DNA from: Streptomyces sp. ISL-10
Lineage (GTDB): Bacteria > Actinomycetota > Actinomycetes > Streptomycetales > Streptomycetaceae
Direction of reading: 5' to 3'
Assembly (NCBI RefSeq): GCF_018614575.1
Contig: NZ_JAGGOJ010000008.1
Span: 282,494 to 346,493 of the forward strand
Length of the DNA stretch: 64,000 nt
The notes beneath the pieces were generated by a model. The model saw only the letters and a list, made by a program, of their open reading frames with translations, ran no database searches and was not told where the DNA came from. Positions 54,486 through 63,653 of the stretch are shown here, in pieces. Both the position numbers and the translations under genes were made by a program. How positions within the stretch are numbered: the first letter of the stretch is position 1; every line of letters begins with the position of its first letter.

Positions 54486-55622
54486 GTGGGACTCAACGAC
54501 ACCGAGCCGCAGGGAGCGCCCGGTTCAACTCAAGATCTCGCGCAGGAGATACAAGACTCCTTTCAAGCCGTGCTGGACGCCTTGGACGCCGCACGCGCCG
54601 ACCTCTACGCGTCCGACGGGCATGAGGGGTGGGCGGCCGAGGGCGCGCCACCCTCCTGGTCACAACGCATCGAACCGGCCGGGAGATCCGGCTTCACCCA
54701 TCCGGCCTCATCCCTGTCCGCGACCCCGTCTCCTCCGCCCCTACCCCTACGGACACAAGCGGCTGGGCAGGCTGGGGGAGACGGGGGCGTGGATGTGGGT
54801 CGAAGTCGGAATGGTGTACCGCCCGCTGCCGTGAAGCCGCCGCGGAACAGTGGCGTACGCAGGGCCGGTACTCCGCAGCATGTCGCGGTGGAGCCGCTGT
54901 GGTTGCGCGGCGCGCGTCTGGATCACGTTCCTCCCCCGTCGCCGGGAAAGCCGCGGACGGCCAGTGGCGCAGGTCCGGCGCATGCCGCGCCGCCGTTGGT
55001 CTTCCCGCCCCGGGTCGCCCCGCAGGAGGGTACGTACCGCAGGACCGGCCCGCCCCCGGAGACCATCCTGCCGGTGACCCCCCAGCGCCCGGTCCCGCCC
55101 TCGGACCAACTCCTCGACCCGTGCCCCGAGGCGCCGACACCGCTCGCCCGCGCAGGCGGGAGACACAGCAGTCGCGCATGGCGGCGTTTCACCTCCCGGC
55201 GGTCCACTCGTGCCGCCGGAGCCTTCGGGGCGGGCGCCGTGAGCGGACTGATCCTCGCCTCTTGGCTGCTGGTCACCGACGACCCCCCACTGGCGGTTCC
55301 CTCTCCGCCCTCCGCGCAACCGGACCGGCCGCTGCCAGACACCCCCGCTCCCTCTCCCCCCGACATCCCTGCTACCTCGCTCCCCGAGATTCCGGGTACG
55401 GGTGTGCTGCGCGAGGGCGACAGGGGCCATGGGGTGTACGAGTTGCAGGTACGTCTGCTCCAGGTACCGAATGTCTACGACGGCGGCGCGATCGATGGCC
55501 GCTACGGCACGGAGGTCCGGGCGGCGGTGGCAAGGTTCCAGGAGTGGTACGGCATCCGCGGCGACGAAACCGGTGTCTACGGCGACCGCACTCGCCACGC
55601 TCTCATGCTGCGAACCAAGTAG
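54486..55622 (+). CDS. Membrane protein with C-terminal peptidoglycan-binding domain
   Basis: A 378-residue protein from GTG 54486. Residues about 1-50 are helical (LAQEIQDSFQAVLDALDAAR), 50-240 form a long Pro-rich disordered region, and one membrane helix (about 243-262, AFGAGAVSGLILASWLL) follows a basic stretch, which puts the long N-terminus in the cytoplasm. Outside are a Pro/Ser linker and a PG_binding_1 domain (LREGDRGHGVYELQVRLLQV, GAIDGRYGTEVRAAVARFQE, TGVYGDRTRHAL). It would tie a cytoplasmic partner to the cell wall. Similar architectures occur in streptomycete regulators of wall or sporulation. Confidence 0.8.
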   Translation: MGLNDTEPQGAPGSTQDLAQEIQDSFQAVLDALDAARADLYASDGHEGWAAEGAPPSWSQRIEPAGRSGFTHPASSLSATPSPPPLPLRTQAAGQAGGDGGVDVGRSRNGVPPAAVKPPRNSGVRRAGTPQHVAVEPLWLRGARLDHVPPPSPGKPRTASGAGPAHAAPPLVFPPRVAPQEGTYRRTGPPPETILPVTPQRPVPPSDQLLDPCPEAPTPLARAGGRHSSRAWRRFTSRRSTRAAGAFGAGAVSGLILASWLLVTDDPPLAVPSPPSAQPDRPLPDTPAPSPPDIPATSLPEIPGTGVLREGDRGHGVYELQVRLLQVPNVYDGGAIDGRYGTEVRAAVARFQEWYGIRGDETGVYGDRTRHALMLRTK

Positions 55623-55726
55623 TCGACAAGCCACGGGACGAAGACGTCTGGGGATGACCCGCCCCGCCGCCCTCGGCGTTCCCTTTCCGGGGCGCCCGGG
55701 ACCGGTGCTCCCTTAGAGTCGGCGGT

Positions 55727-56383
55727 ATGACGCAGGCACCGGCCCAGCACCGCGGCACGCGGTCCCGTGACGCGATTCTCGACACCGCCGGCGACTTGAT
55801 GTCGCGGCACGGCTACGCGGCCACGTCCATCTCGATGATCTCCGCCGCGTGCGGTCTGCCGGTGAGTTCCCTCTACTGGCACTTCGGCAGCAAGGACGGG
55901 ATCTACGTCGCGGTGCTGCAGCGCGCCAGGACCGCTCTGCTGGCGGCCCTGCCCGCCGTCGAGGTGCCGGGCGCCGACGTCGCGCAGCGTCTGGACACCT
56001 TCCTCGACGAGGTCAGGGACGCGTTTCAGCGTCATCCGCACGGGCTGAAGCTGCTGCTAGGGCTGGGCATGGTGCAGCAGGATGCCAGTGCGGCGGCGGT
56101 GGCGGAGGTGCACCACTACCGCGACGCGCTGTTGGCCTGGGCCACGAGTTCGGTGAGCTGCGTCTTCGGCCTGCGTGACCGCCCGGAGGTCTCGGACGAA
56201 CTGGCGCGCTTCACGCTCAGGGTGGCGAGCGGAGCTGCCGTTGCGCGCTGGTTCGAACCGACCGCCGCCTTGGAGACCGGGCCGCTGCGTGTCGCGTTGC
56301 TGGCGCTGGCGGCGCACCACGGTGTTCCGCCGCGCGGCACGCGGCCCGAGGGTCCTTCGGGGGGCCTCAGGGGCAGGGGATGA
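55727..56383 (+). CDS. TetR-family transcriptional regulator
   Basis: A 218-residue regulator. The N-terminal helix-turn-helix is canonical: RGTRSRDAILDTAGDLMSRH, GYAATSISMISAACGLPVSS, LYWHFGSKDGIYVAVLQRA. The ligand domain is helical. ATG 55727 comes seven bases after TAGAGT (55714-55719), with no ribosome site, so the mRNA is probably leaderless. Its 3' end overlaps the convergent ligase gene by 17 bases, which links its expression to that operon. Confidence 0.92.
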   Translation: MTQAPAQHRGTRSRDAILDTAGDLMSRHGYAATSISMISAACGLPVSSLYWHFGSKDGIYVAVLQRARTALLAALPAVEVPGADVAQRLDTFLDEVRDAFQRHPHGLKLLLGLGMVQQDASAAAVAEVHHYRDALLAWATSSVSCVFGLRDRPEVSDELARFTLRVASGAAVARWFEPTAALETGPLRVALLALAAHHGVPPRGTRPEGPSGGLRGRG

Positions 56384-57734
56384 CCACGCGGTACTTGCCT
56401 CCTGGAGACTGTTCGGGCGGTTCTTGGGCGCGTTCGATCCTCACCTGGTCCGTCTGGTGGTCGGTGAGCAGGGTGGCCAGCCCCGTCCGCACCGCGTTCC
56501 ACAGTCGGCCCTGATCGGCTCCGGCGGCCGGCCGGATACGCACCCGCAGGGTGGTGGGAGTGGTCTGCACGATCTGGAACAGGTCGATGTCCGCAACGCT
56601 CTCCAGGAGGGTCTCGAAGGCCATGGGCACGATACGGACCGTCCCGCCGTCGCGTCGTGGGAAGAACAGCAGGTCGGCGGCGCGACCACGGACTTTGACC
56701 GCGGGCAGCGGGTCTCCGCACGGGCACGGGTCCGGACGCGACAGGAGGCTGTCGCCGAGGTCGTAGCGCAGGATCGGCTGCGCCCATCGGCCCAGGCTGG
56801 TCAGCAGCACGGTGAAGGACTCCTGACCGGGCGGGACCGGCCGGTGGTCGGCGTCGACTGGCTCCAGGATCAGCCAGTCGCTGTGGGTGTGCAGCCATCC
56901 GAGCGGGCAGCTGTATCCCAGGGCGAGGCTCTCGTTGCAGGCGTAGGTGTCGACGACATGTGCGCCGAAGGCGGAGCGGACGCGCTGGTGCTCACGGTCG
57001 CCGAGGCCTTCGGCGACCAGTGACACGACGGCCGGGGCGATGTGCAGGCGGCCGGCCAGTTGCTCGCCGGCAAGCAGTGCGATGACGGTGGCGTAGCCGC
57101 CCAGGAGCACCGGGCGGTAGCGGTTGAGCTCGTCCACCAGTTCGGGCAGCGGGCTGTGCACCGACAGGACCCGGCTGCCCCGGGCGTGCAGGTGGCCGGC
57201 TGCACGCGAGCGGGCGATGACGGCGTATGCGGCCAGATGGCCGCTGGTGGCGACGACCTGAGCCGACCGCATCCGGTGCACGAGCATCCGCGCCGTCCGG
57301 GAAGGGGTGAGGGTGCGGCGGGCGGCCCGCAGTGACAGTGCCCTGACCACCGCCGCGGCCCGGTCGTCGAGCAGGAAGACACCGCGGTGACCGGTGGTTC
57401 CGGAGGTGGTGGAGACCAGGTACCTGCCGAGGAAGCGTTCGCCGACCCGTTCGGGGTCGGCGATGAAGTCCCGTACGCGGTCGAGGGTCGCCTCCGGATC
57501 GGTGACCCAGTCGTCGAAGCGGGCCATCAAGGTCTCCTTGCGGGTCACCGGCAGCAGGGCCGGGTCCTCCACGCGTTCCGGCAGCGTCCGGTACAGCTCG
57601 CGGTAGTACGGGGAGCGGGCGCGGGCGAAGTCGACCATTGCGGCCAGGCGCTGCCGCTGCCGGTGCGCCAGGGCGGCCGGGCCCTGCCGTACAGCCCGGC
57701 GCCCGTCTTGGACCAGGGCGAACGTCGATGTCAT
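56367..57734 (-). CDS. Phenylacetate-CoA-ligase-like adenylating enzyme
   Basis: A 455-residue protein of the PaaK/CapK adenylate-forming family. The phosphate-binding loop reads VSTTSGTTGHRGVFLLDDR. The middle part has VVDTYACNESLALGYSCPLG, the adenine region, and ILRYDLGDSLLSRPDPCPCG, where the DLGD holds the ribose Asp and the cysteines may bind metal. It ends GGKYRVVIPCP with the catalytic Lys region. It activates a carboxylate as acyl-AMP; the acceptor may be CoA or an amine. It is coupled to the esterase by a four-base overlap. Confidence 0.88.
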   Translation of the reverse strand: MTSTFALVQDGRRAVRQGPAALAHRQRQRLAAMVDFARARSPYYRELYRTLPERVEDPALLPVTRKETLMARFDDWVTDPEATLDRVRDFIADPERVGERFLGRYLVSTTSGTTGHRGVFLLDDRAAAVVRALSLRAARRTLTPSRTARMLVHRMRSAQVVATSGHLAAYAVIARSRAAGHLHARGSRVLSVHSPLPELVDELNRYRPVLLGGYATVIALLAGEQLAGRLHIAPAVVSLVAEGLGDREHQRVRSAFGAHVVDTYACNESLALGYSCPLGWLHTHSDWLILEPVDADHRPVPPGQESFTVLLTSLGRWAQPILRYDLGDSLLSRPDPCPCGDPLPAVKVRGRAADLLFFPRRDGGTVRIVPMAFETLLESVADIDLFQIVQTTPTTLRVRIRPAAGADQGRLWNAVRTGLATLLTDHQTDQVRIERAQEPPEQSPGGKYRVVIPCP

Positions 57735-59392
57735 CGCACGGCTCCTCGGGAGGCGGGGGAGGGCTGCCAGAACGGACAGTGGTGGTCGGTGGCGAATCCG
57801 GTGGTGGGGGCGACGCGGTCCGGTGCCAGCACCTGGATGCGGTCCCCGTCGGGGGTGTAGCGCGGCCAGGCCGGGGTGCCGGGCCTGTTGGGGTTTCCGG
57901 TGGCGGCGAACCGGGTCCAGTAGTCGGTCATCGTGGCGGACAGCCGCCGCTGGGCGGGCGTCAGCGGCGGCTTGGAGTCCATGGGGAAGAGATAGGCGAG
58001 TTCGGAGGCGTGGAACGCGCCTTGCGGGGTGTGCGGCGCCGGGATGAACGGCGGTGCCTGGGGGTCGTGGAACTCGTAGGCGTAGACGGGTGCCCGGCCG
58101 CTGTAGAGGCGGCTGTCGGCCCGTGCCGGGCAGGCGAACCGCTGGTCCGTGCCCACGGCGGAATAGGCCAGGTTGGGGGAGGGATGGGCCGAGGCCGGAT
58201 AGGTGTCGAGGACCGCGGTGGCCCGGTCGCCGTGCTGGAGCCTGATCAGGGCGGCGTACGAGGCGGGGGTCAGCGGGCCGCCGCCGAGGACATCCACGTA
58301 CAGGGCGGTGAAGTAGCGGTATTCGTCGTGGGTGCTGCCGCTCAGCGTCGGGACCGCGTTCACCCGCCCCTCGGCCCACGCCGTGTGGGGAGGGCGCGGA
58401 AGCACGCGCGGCCCGGTGTTCGGTGACCACAAGGAAGCGGCACCCGTCCCGGTGGTGCGGATGAGCTCGGTGGTGGGTAGGGCGCGCAGACAGGCTGCCG
58501 CGGTGGGCGGGTCGGCGCAGCCGACCGAGGCGGCGAATCCGCTCCCATTCCGCTCGGCCGCGCTGAGGGTGAGCGGTGCCAGGCCACCGTCCGAGGCGCA
58601 GCTTCCGCTCTGCTGGATGGCCCGGTGGAACAGGCCCTTCGCCGTCGGCGAGGCGATGTGGAGACAGGTGTCCGCGGACCCGGCGGACTGGCCGGCGAGT
58701 GTGACGCGGTTGCTGTCGCCGCCGAATGCGCCGATGTTGTGCCGTATCCAGCGCAGGGCGGCCTGCTGGTCCATCAGGCCGTAGTCGCCGGAGGCGTGGT
58801 CCGCGCTCTCGGCCGACAGGGCGGAGTGGGCGAGGAACCCCAGTGCTCCGAGGCGGTAGTTGACGGTCACCACCACCATGCCGCGTGCGGCCAGCGCCGC
58901 GCCGTTGTAGTCGCTGCCCGCCCCGTAGGCATTGCCGCCGCCGTGCAGCCACACCAGCACCGGGAGGGACCGGCCGCCGGTGCGGGCGGGCGTCCACACA
59001 TTGAGGTACAGGCAGTCCTCCGTGGTGCTGCCGGTCCGGTTGGATTCCCCGGGCAGCACGGGGCCGCCGTCCGGCAGGAGTGTCAGGGGGAGTTGCGGGC
59101 AGGGGTGGGCCGGTGCGGTGGTGTTCCGTATGCCGGACCACCGCGCGGGGGGCTGGGGCGGACGCCAGCGCCGCTCGCCGGTCGGCGGTGCGGCGAAGGG
59201 AAGGCCCTGAAAGACCCGGCCGCCGTCGCGGCCCGCCGCGCCGCGCACCCAGCCCTGGGAGGTGCGCACGATCAGGGGGTCGTGGCCGGTGTCGGCCCAA
59301 GCCGGTGGCGGCGGTGCGGTGAGTGCCAGCAGCAGGACCGCGGCGGCAGTAAGGGTGCGGACCAGGGCGCGGCGCAGGCTGGTGGATCTCAT
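57731..59392 (-). CDS. Secreted type-B carboxylesterase
   Basis: A 553-residue exported esterase from ATG 59392 (aggagt upstream). The signal peptide is ALVRTLTAAAVLLLALTAPP with a cut near AWA-DT. The oxyanion motif is VLVWLHGGGNAYGAG, the nucleophile elbow is VTLAGQSAGSADTCLHIASP, the disulfide and acid regions include STTEDCLYLNVWTPA, and the His motif is FHASELAYLFPMD. It hydrolyses esters outside the cell. It lies between the beta-helix gene and the ligase gene on one transcript, so its product acid may feed the ligase. Confidence 0.92.
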   Translation of the reverse strand: MRSTSLRRALVRTLTAAAVLLLALTAPPPPAWADTGHDPLIVRTSQGWVRGAAGRDGGRVFQGLPFAAPPTGERRWRPPQPPARWSGIRNTTAPAHPCPQLPLTLLPDGGPVLPGESNRTGSTTEDCLYLNVWTPARTGGRSLPVLVWLHGGGNAYGAGSDYNGAALAARGMVVVTVNYRLGALGFLAHSALSAESADHASGDYGLMDQQAALRWIRHNIGAFGGDSNRVTLAGQSAGSADTCLHIASPTAKGLFHRAIQQSGSCASDGGLAPLTLSAAERNGSGFAASVGCADPPTAAACLRALPTTELIRTTGTGAASLWSPNTGPRVLPRPPHTAWAEGRVNAVPTLSGSTHDEYRYFTALYVDVLGGGPLTPASYAALIRLQHGDRATAVLDTYPASAHPSPNLAYSAVGTDQRFACPARADSRLYSGRAPVYAYEFHDPQAPPFIPAPHTPQGAFHASELAYLFPMDSKPPLTPAQRRLSATMTDYWTRFAATGNPNRPGTPAWPRYTPDGDRIQVLAPDRVAPTTGFATDHHCPFWQPSPASRGAVR

Positions 59393-59433
59393 CGATTCAC
59401 TCCTGGTGCTGGTGCCGATGCAGGTGGCGGTGG

Positions 59434-60681
59434 TCATGACGTGTGCTCATAGGCGCCGATGTCGCAGGCGGTGCCCTGGGGGCGGGCGACACCGCGCTGA
59501 TCGGTGGCCGGGCAGTCGTCGGCGGCATCGAGGGCGGGGCTGCCCGGCAGCAGCGCGGCGGTGTCCGTGGGGCCGCCGTTGTCGGCGAGCGGTCCCAGCA
59601 GCGGGGTACGGCTGGGCAGATCGCCCGCGGCGGTGAGTCGGCAACTGCCGTCGCCGTCGATGTTGTGACCTTGCGACGCGATGGTGGCGAAGGCCTTCTT
59701 GCAGTCGGCTGACGTGCCGTTGACGGTGTTGTTCGCGACGAGGGAGTTGCGCAGGGTCAGACGGCCCAGGGGCAGATCGAGGAGGTCGGGGATCGGCCTG
59801 GGCAGGCTGTCGAGGTAGGCGGGGGCGATGTTGATTCCGCCACCGCCGTCGCTGGAACGGTTGCCGGTAATGGTGGAGTTGACAATCTCCACCGGTCCCA
59901 GGCCGCGGATGTCGATGCCGCCGCCGTAGCCGCCGAGGCTGCCGGGACGGTCACCGGGGTCCGTCACCCGGTTGTCGGCGATCGTCGAGTTGGTCACGGT
60001 GCCGCTGTCGTCGAACCTGATGCCGCCGGCCTCTCCGGCGACGTTCCCGCTGACGGTGCTGTCGATCAGATCCAGGTGGGAGTCGGGGACGTTGAAGATG
60101 CCGCCGCCGTAACCGGCGGAGTTCCCGGTCACAGCGACTCGTCGCAGCGTCATGTGCTGTGCGTTGGCGATGGCGCCGCCACCGGTGTCGGTGAAGGGCA
60201 GTTCGCGCTGCTTGGCCGATCCTCCGGTGATGGTCAGATCGGACAGCCGGGTGTCCGCCCGCATGCGGAAGGCACGGTCCAGTCGGTTGGCGTCGATGAC
60301 GGCGCTCCGCGCGCCGGAGCCCTGGATCGTGGTGGGCGCGTTGACGTTCAGGTCGCCCGTGGTCGGGTCGGGATGGTCGCCGATGATCAGCCGGGGGTCG
60401 GGCGGGATCGTCAGCCGGTAGTGGCCGGGCGGCAGCGTGATGGTACTGCCCGGCCGGGAGTTGGCGGCCATCACCGCGGCACGCAGGCTGCATGCGCCCG
60501 CCGCGGTGCGGCACCGGCCGTCCGACGGGTCGGCGTCCACCGCGTCGGACGTGGTGTCCACGGTGAATGCCGCCGGCCCGGCGGCCGGGGGCGCGGCGGT
60601 GCTGGAAGCGGGAGCGGCGAGGTTCGCCGCCATGGCGAGGACGACGGCGGCCAGTGCCGCCGGGGCGCTTGGGTTCCTCAT
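59434..60681 (-). CDS. Secreted beta-helix protein, CSLREA and choice-of-anchor type
   Basis: A 415-residue exported protein from ATG 60681 (aaggag upstream). A Sec signal (AALAAVVLAMAANLAAPASS) precedes a CSLREA-type motif (DGRCRTAAGACSLRAAVMAA), then repeated right-handed beta-helix turns (HMTLRRVAVTGNSAGYGGGI, HLDLIDSTVSGNVAGEAGGI, TNSTIADNRV, VEIVNSTITGNRSSDGGGGI). The end, DNGGPTDTAALLPGSPALDA, is the choice-of-anchor Q-like close. No LPXTG or membrane anchor. It may bind polysaccharide or a surface. First gene of the operon with the esterase and the ligase. Confidence 0.9.
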   Translation of the reverse strand: MRNPSAPAALAAVVLAMAANLAAPASSTAAPPAAGPAAFTVDTTSDAVDADPSDGRCRTAAGACSLRAAVMAANSRPGSTITLPPGHYRLTIPPDPRLIIGDHPDPTTGDLNVNAPTTIQGSGARSAVIDANRLDRAFRMRADTRLSDLTITGGSAKQRELPFTDTGGGAIANAQHMTLRRVAVTGNSAGYGGGIFNVPDSHLDLIDSTVSGNVAGEAGGIRFDDSGTVTNSTIADNRVTDPGDRPGSLGGYGGGIDIRGLGPVEIVNSTITGNRSSDGGGGINIAPAYLDSLPRPIPDLLDLPLGRLTLRNSLVANNTVNGTSADCKKAFATIASQGHNIDGDGSCRLTAAGDLPSRTPLLGPLADNGGPTDTAALLPGSPALDAADDCPATDQRGVARPQGTACDIGAYEHTS

Positions 60682-61195
60682 CCGGTGCACTCCTTCTCGG
60701 CAAGGAATCTGGACGTGCGAGGACTCTGGCTCGTGCAGCGTTCTTCTTGCTGGTGCGGGGAATTGCGGCTCGTGCGAGGAAAGCGGCCGGCGCGAGGGCC
60801 GGCGGGGTGCGCTGGAGCGGCGAGGCGGACGGACCACAGGGAAGGGCCCAGACGCGAACCGTCCGCTCTGTAGCGAGCGTTCCATTCAGGAGGGATCGTG
60901 TCTACACGTGCGCCGGACACAAAACCGGACGGGTACGAGACCGTCGGGGCGCCTCATTGCGTCGGATCTCCTCACGACGGCGCTGCCGTTCTACCGGCGC
61001 GGTACAGCTGGCGACACGCCGGCCTGTTCGCGGGCCGATCCGCCCGCGAGCGGCTGTCACTGCTGCGTGGCCAGGTCAGCAGCGCGTTCCGATGAGCCTG
61101 CCGACGGTGAAGGCGGAGCGAGTGGAGGACCGTTCGGGCGAACGCCGGGTGTGGCTGAGAGAGGAGCGGGGGTGTGGCTCGTACGTTCGGCCGGT
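60682..61195. other. Divergent intergenic region
   Basis: About 515 bases between the beta-helix gene (minus) and the hydrolase gene (plus), so it carries both promoters. A TACGTT box at 61182-61187 lies eight bases before ATG 61196. No gene or strong repeat was found. Confidence 0.45.
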
Positions 61196-62608
61196 ATGAC
61201 GTACCTATCCAGAGACCGCGCATCCGGCCCCACCCGGCGCACCGCTCTCGCCGGGCTTGTCGGCGGGGCCGGGGCCGTCCTGGCCACGGGGTGCACGCCC
61301 TCGGGCGCGTTGCCCGCGTCGGCGCCCACGCCCAGCGGCACGGCGTCGGCCTCCGCTCCGGCAGGCGGTGCCGCGCCCGGAGTGATGACCCTGTTCCAGG
61401 ACCCGGCGTTCAACTTCAGCGGGCTCCTCGCACTCGGAGCGTCCGGCTACAGGGCCGGTGAGGTGGGCGAGGTGCTCACCGCCGCGAACGCGATCAACAA
61501 GGCCGGAATCTCCCCGCAGACGTACACCCAGACCTTCAAGGAGCTCGGCGACCAGCTGCTGAAGGCGCCCGAGGGCGGTGAACCCGGGCGGGAGACCACG
61601 CGGTTTCGTGCGCTGCGAGCCGCGCAGTACTACGCCCAGGCGCTGTTCTTCGTCCTCGGCTCCGAAGAACCCGGCAGTGAGGAACAGCTGTACCGGGCCG
61701 GGCGCGGCGCCTGGGACACGTTCTGCCGGCTGTGCGACCCGGCGCCGGTCAGGGACAGCGTTCCGTACGGGAAGACCCCGCTGCCCGTGTGGTTCTTCCG
61801 GCAGGACGACTCGGGAGGCCGGCGCCCCACGGTGATCCTCACGAACGGCAGCGACGGGCAGAACGTCGACATGTGGACGTATGGCGTCTCGGCCGCTCTG
61901 GAGCGCGGCTGGAACGCACTCGTGTACGACGGGCCCGGCCAGGGGCAGCTGCTCTTCGTGGACCGGGTGGTCTTCACCCCACGCTGGGAGAGTGTGGTCA
62001 CGCCGCTCGTCGACTGGCTGGTCGCCCGTTCCGACGTGGACACCGACAAGATCGCCCTGACCGGGCTGAGCATGGGGGGTGACCTGGCCCCCCGGGCCGC
62101 CGCCTTCGAGAAGCGGATCGCCGCACTGGTGGCGATGCCCGGCACGCTGACGCCGTGGCTGGGCTTTCCCCGGCAGATCCGGGAGATCCTCACCCCGGAC
62201 AAGGAGGAGACCAACAACATCTGGAACAAGGAGGTCGTCCCGGAACTGCCTCCGCCCGCGGCCGCAACGCTGAGGAAGCGCATGGAACCCTTCTCCGTGC
62301 AGGCGATGCTCGACGCCCGCGAGGGCAAGATGTTCACCGACTTCTACACCCCTGCCCAGCGCATCAGGGCACTGGACATCAGCGGCGTGGTGGGCCGCAT
62401 CACGGCGCCCACGCTGGTCCTGGACTACGAGTTCGAGCAGTTCTACCCGGGCCAGCCGCGCCAGATGTTCGACAAGCTGACCGCTCCCAAGGAGTACGTG
62501 AAGCTCACCGCGGCCACCGGCGCGCAGCTGCACTGCTCCCCGATGGCGCCGCAGGAGCACTGCGAGGTCGTTTTCGACTGGCTGCAGGAGACGCTGTCAG
62601 TGCGCTGA
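61196..62608 (+). CDS. Tat-exported lipoprotein alpha/beta hydrolase
   Basis: A 470-residue hydrolase from ATG 61196. The N-terminus has a twin-Arg signal and lipobox (TRRTALAGLVGGAGAVLATG then C). A helical cap domain comes first (AANAINKAGISPQTYTQTFK), then TVILTNGSDGQNVDMWTYGV, NALVYDGPGQGQLLFVDRVV, KIALTGLSMGGDLAPRAAAF with the nucleophile Ser, TLVLDYEFEQFYPGQPRQMF and the His-containing QEHCEVVFDWLQE. The cap-first layout resembles FrsA and 2,6-dihydroxypseudooxynicotine hydrolase. It probably cleaves a C-C or ester bond of an imported or detoxified compound. The start looks leaderless. Confidence 0.88.
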   Translation: MTYLSRDRASGPTRRTALAGLVGGAGAVLATGCTPSGALPASAPTPSGTASASAPAGGAAPGVMTLFQDPAFNFSGLLALGASGYRAGEVGEVLTAANAINKAGISPQTYTQTFKELGDQLLKAPEGGEPGRETTRFRALRAAQYYAQALFFVLGSEEPGSEEQLYRAGRGAWDTFCRLCDPAPVRDSVPYGKTPLPVWFFRQDDSGGRRPTVILTNGSDGQNVDMWTYGVSAALERGWNALVYDGPGQGQLLFVDRVVFTPRWESVVTPLVDWLVARSDVDTDKIALTGLSMGGDLAPRAAAFEKRIAALVAMPGTLTPWLGFPRQIREILTPDKEETNNIWNKEVVPELPPPAAATLRKRMEPFSVQAMLDAREGKMFTDFYTPAQRIRALDISGVVGRITAPTLVLDYEFEQFYPGQPRQMFDKLTAPKEYVKLTAATGAQLHCSPMAPQEHCEVVFDWLQETLSVR

Positions 62609-62740
62609 CTTCCTGCGCGTGCGCTTCCGCCGGCGCGCCGAGAAGCCTTCTGGGCGCACCTGCGCCCTTGGCGTCCGGCACCCGGCCCGACACCGCGTGT
62701 CGCCGCAGGCACCCCCCAGCCCCCGGGTAGCGTCCGGGTC

Positions 62741-63388
62741 GTGAGCGCAGCGAAAGGTGGGCCGGGAGCCGAACGCGGCGGGCCGATCATGGGGCCGGAG
62801 CAGCTTCTGGCGTTCGGGGACGCGGTCTTCGCCATCGCGATCACGCTGCTCGTCCTCGACATCGGTGTGCCGGACGGGCTGGCTGCTTCGGATCTTGACG
62901 ACGCGCTGCGTGACGCGCTGCCCGATGTGGGCGCGTATGTCCTCAGCTTTGCCGTCATCGGGGTGCTGTGGCTGGCGCAGCACGCCTTGTTCACCTCGAT
63001 TGCTCGGCTTGATGGGTGGTTGTTGTATCTCTATCTGGCGTTTTTGGCTGTGATTGCGGGGTTGCCGTTTCCGACGCGTCTGATCAGTGAGTACGGGGAC
63101 ACGGCTTTGGGAACGGCGGTCTATGCGGGGGCGATTGCTGCTGCGTCATGCTTGTTGACGGCGATGTCGTTCCGGCTGGTGGGTCGGCCGGGGCTGGTGA
63201 GGCCGGGTGTTTCGCGTGGGAGTCTGGCCCGGTCTGTGCAGCAGGGTCTGGTGATGGTGGTCGTGTTCGTCGGCTCGATGCCTTTGACCCTTGTCTCACC
63301 GGTGCTGGCGCAGCTGTCGTGGCTGGTCGCTGTCCCGTTGCGTGTCTGGCTGTCGCGGCGATCCGGTATCGGTGCGCCTTCTGCCTAG
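62741..63388 (+). CDS. TMEM175-type potassium channel-like membrane protein
   Basis: A 215-residue six-helix protein. The first helix has the family signature as LLAFGDAVFAIAITLLVLDI (usual form FSDGVFAIA), which lines the pore. Further helices follow (GAYVLSFAVIGVLWLAQHAL, WLLYLYLAFLAVIAGLPFPT, LVMVVVFVGSMPLTLVSPVL). Bacterial TMEM175 proteins are potassium-selective channels. GTG 62741 lies seven bases after TAGCGT (62728-62733) with no ribosome site, so translation is probably leaderless. The Ser-to-Gly and Gly-to-Ala changes in the signature are uncommon. Confidence 0.88.
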   Translation: MSAAKGGPGAERGGPIMGPEQLLAFGDAVFAIAITLLVLDIGVPDGLAASDLDDALRDALPDVGAYVLSFAVIGVLWLAQHALFTSIARLDGWLLYLYLAFLAVIAGLPFPTRLISEYGDTALGTAVYAGAIAAASCLLTAMSFRLVGRPGLVRPGVSRGSLARSVQQGLVMVVVFVGSMPLTLVSPVLAQLSWLVAVPLRVWLSRRSGIGAPSA

Positions 63389-63653
63389 TTCTGGTGGCAG
63401 ATCCGGGGGCAGCCGTGGGGCGGTGAGTGGTGGCGACGTCGGCCAGGCTGTTCTGGCGAGCGCCGGAATAGGCGGGCGCGAGGCCGAGGGCATCGCTGTT
63501 GCGGCCCCCTCGGGAGTGGCCTGCGCCAGTGAAGTTGAGCAGCAGCCGTGATCAGGGGGTGCGCTGTTGCTGACGAGATGTGACGGAGCTGACTGCTGCA
63601 TGCCCTTGCTGCTGGGTCTTGTCCGCTCCAGGCGGTCGATTGGATTGCTGTCC

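Noticed and set aside
54622..54834. Frameshift in the peptidoglycan-binding protein gene (alternative frame GRLGETGAWMWVEVGMVYRP)
   Set aside because: The main frame is open from start to stop with a good ribosome site and coherent architecture; the alternative is short and unsupported.
60437..61195. 250-residue N-terminal extension of the Tat lipoprotein hydrolase
   Set aside because: It would bury the twin-arginine signal and lipobox inside the protein; the start at 61196 places them at the N-terminus.
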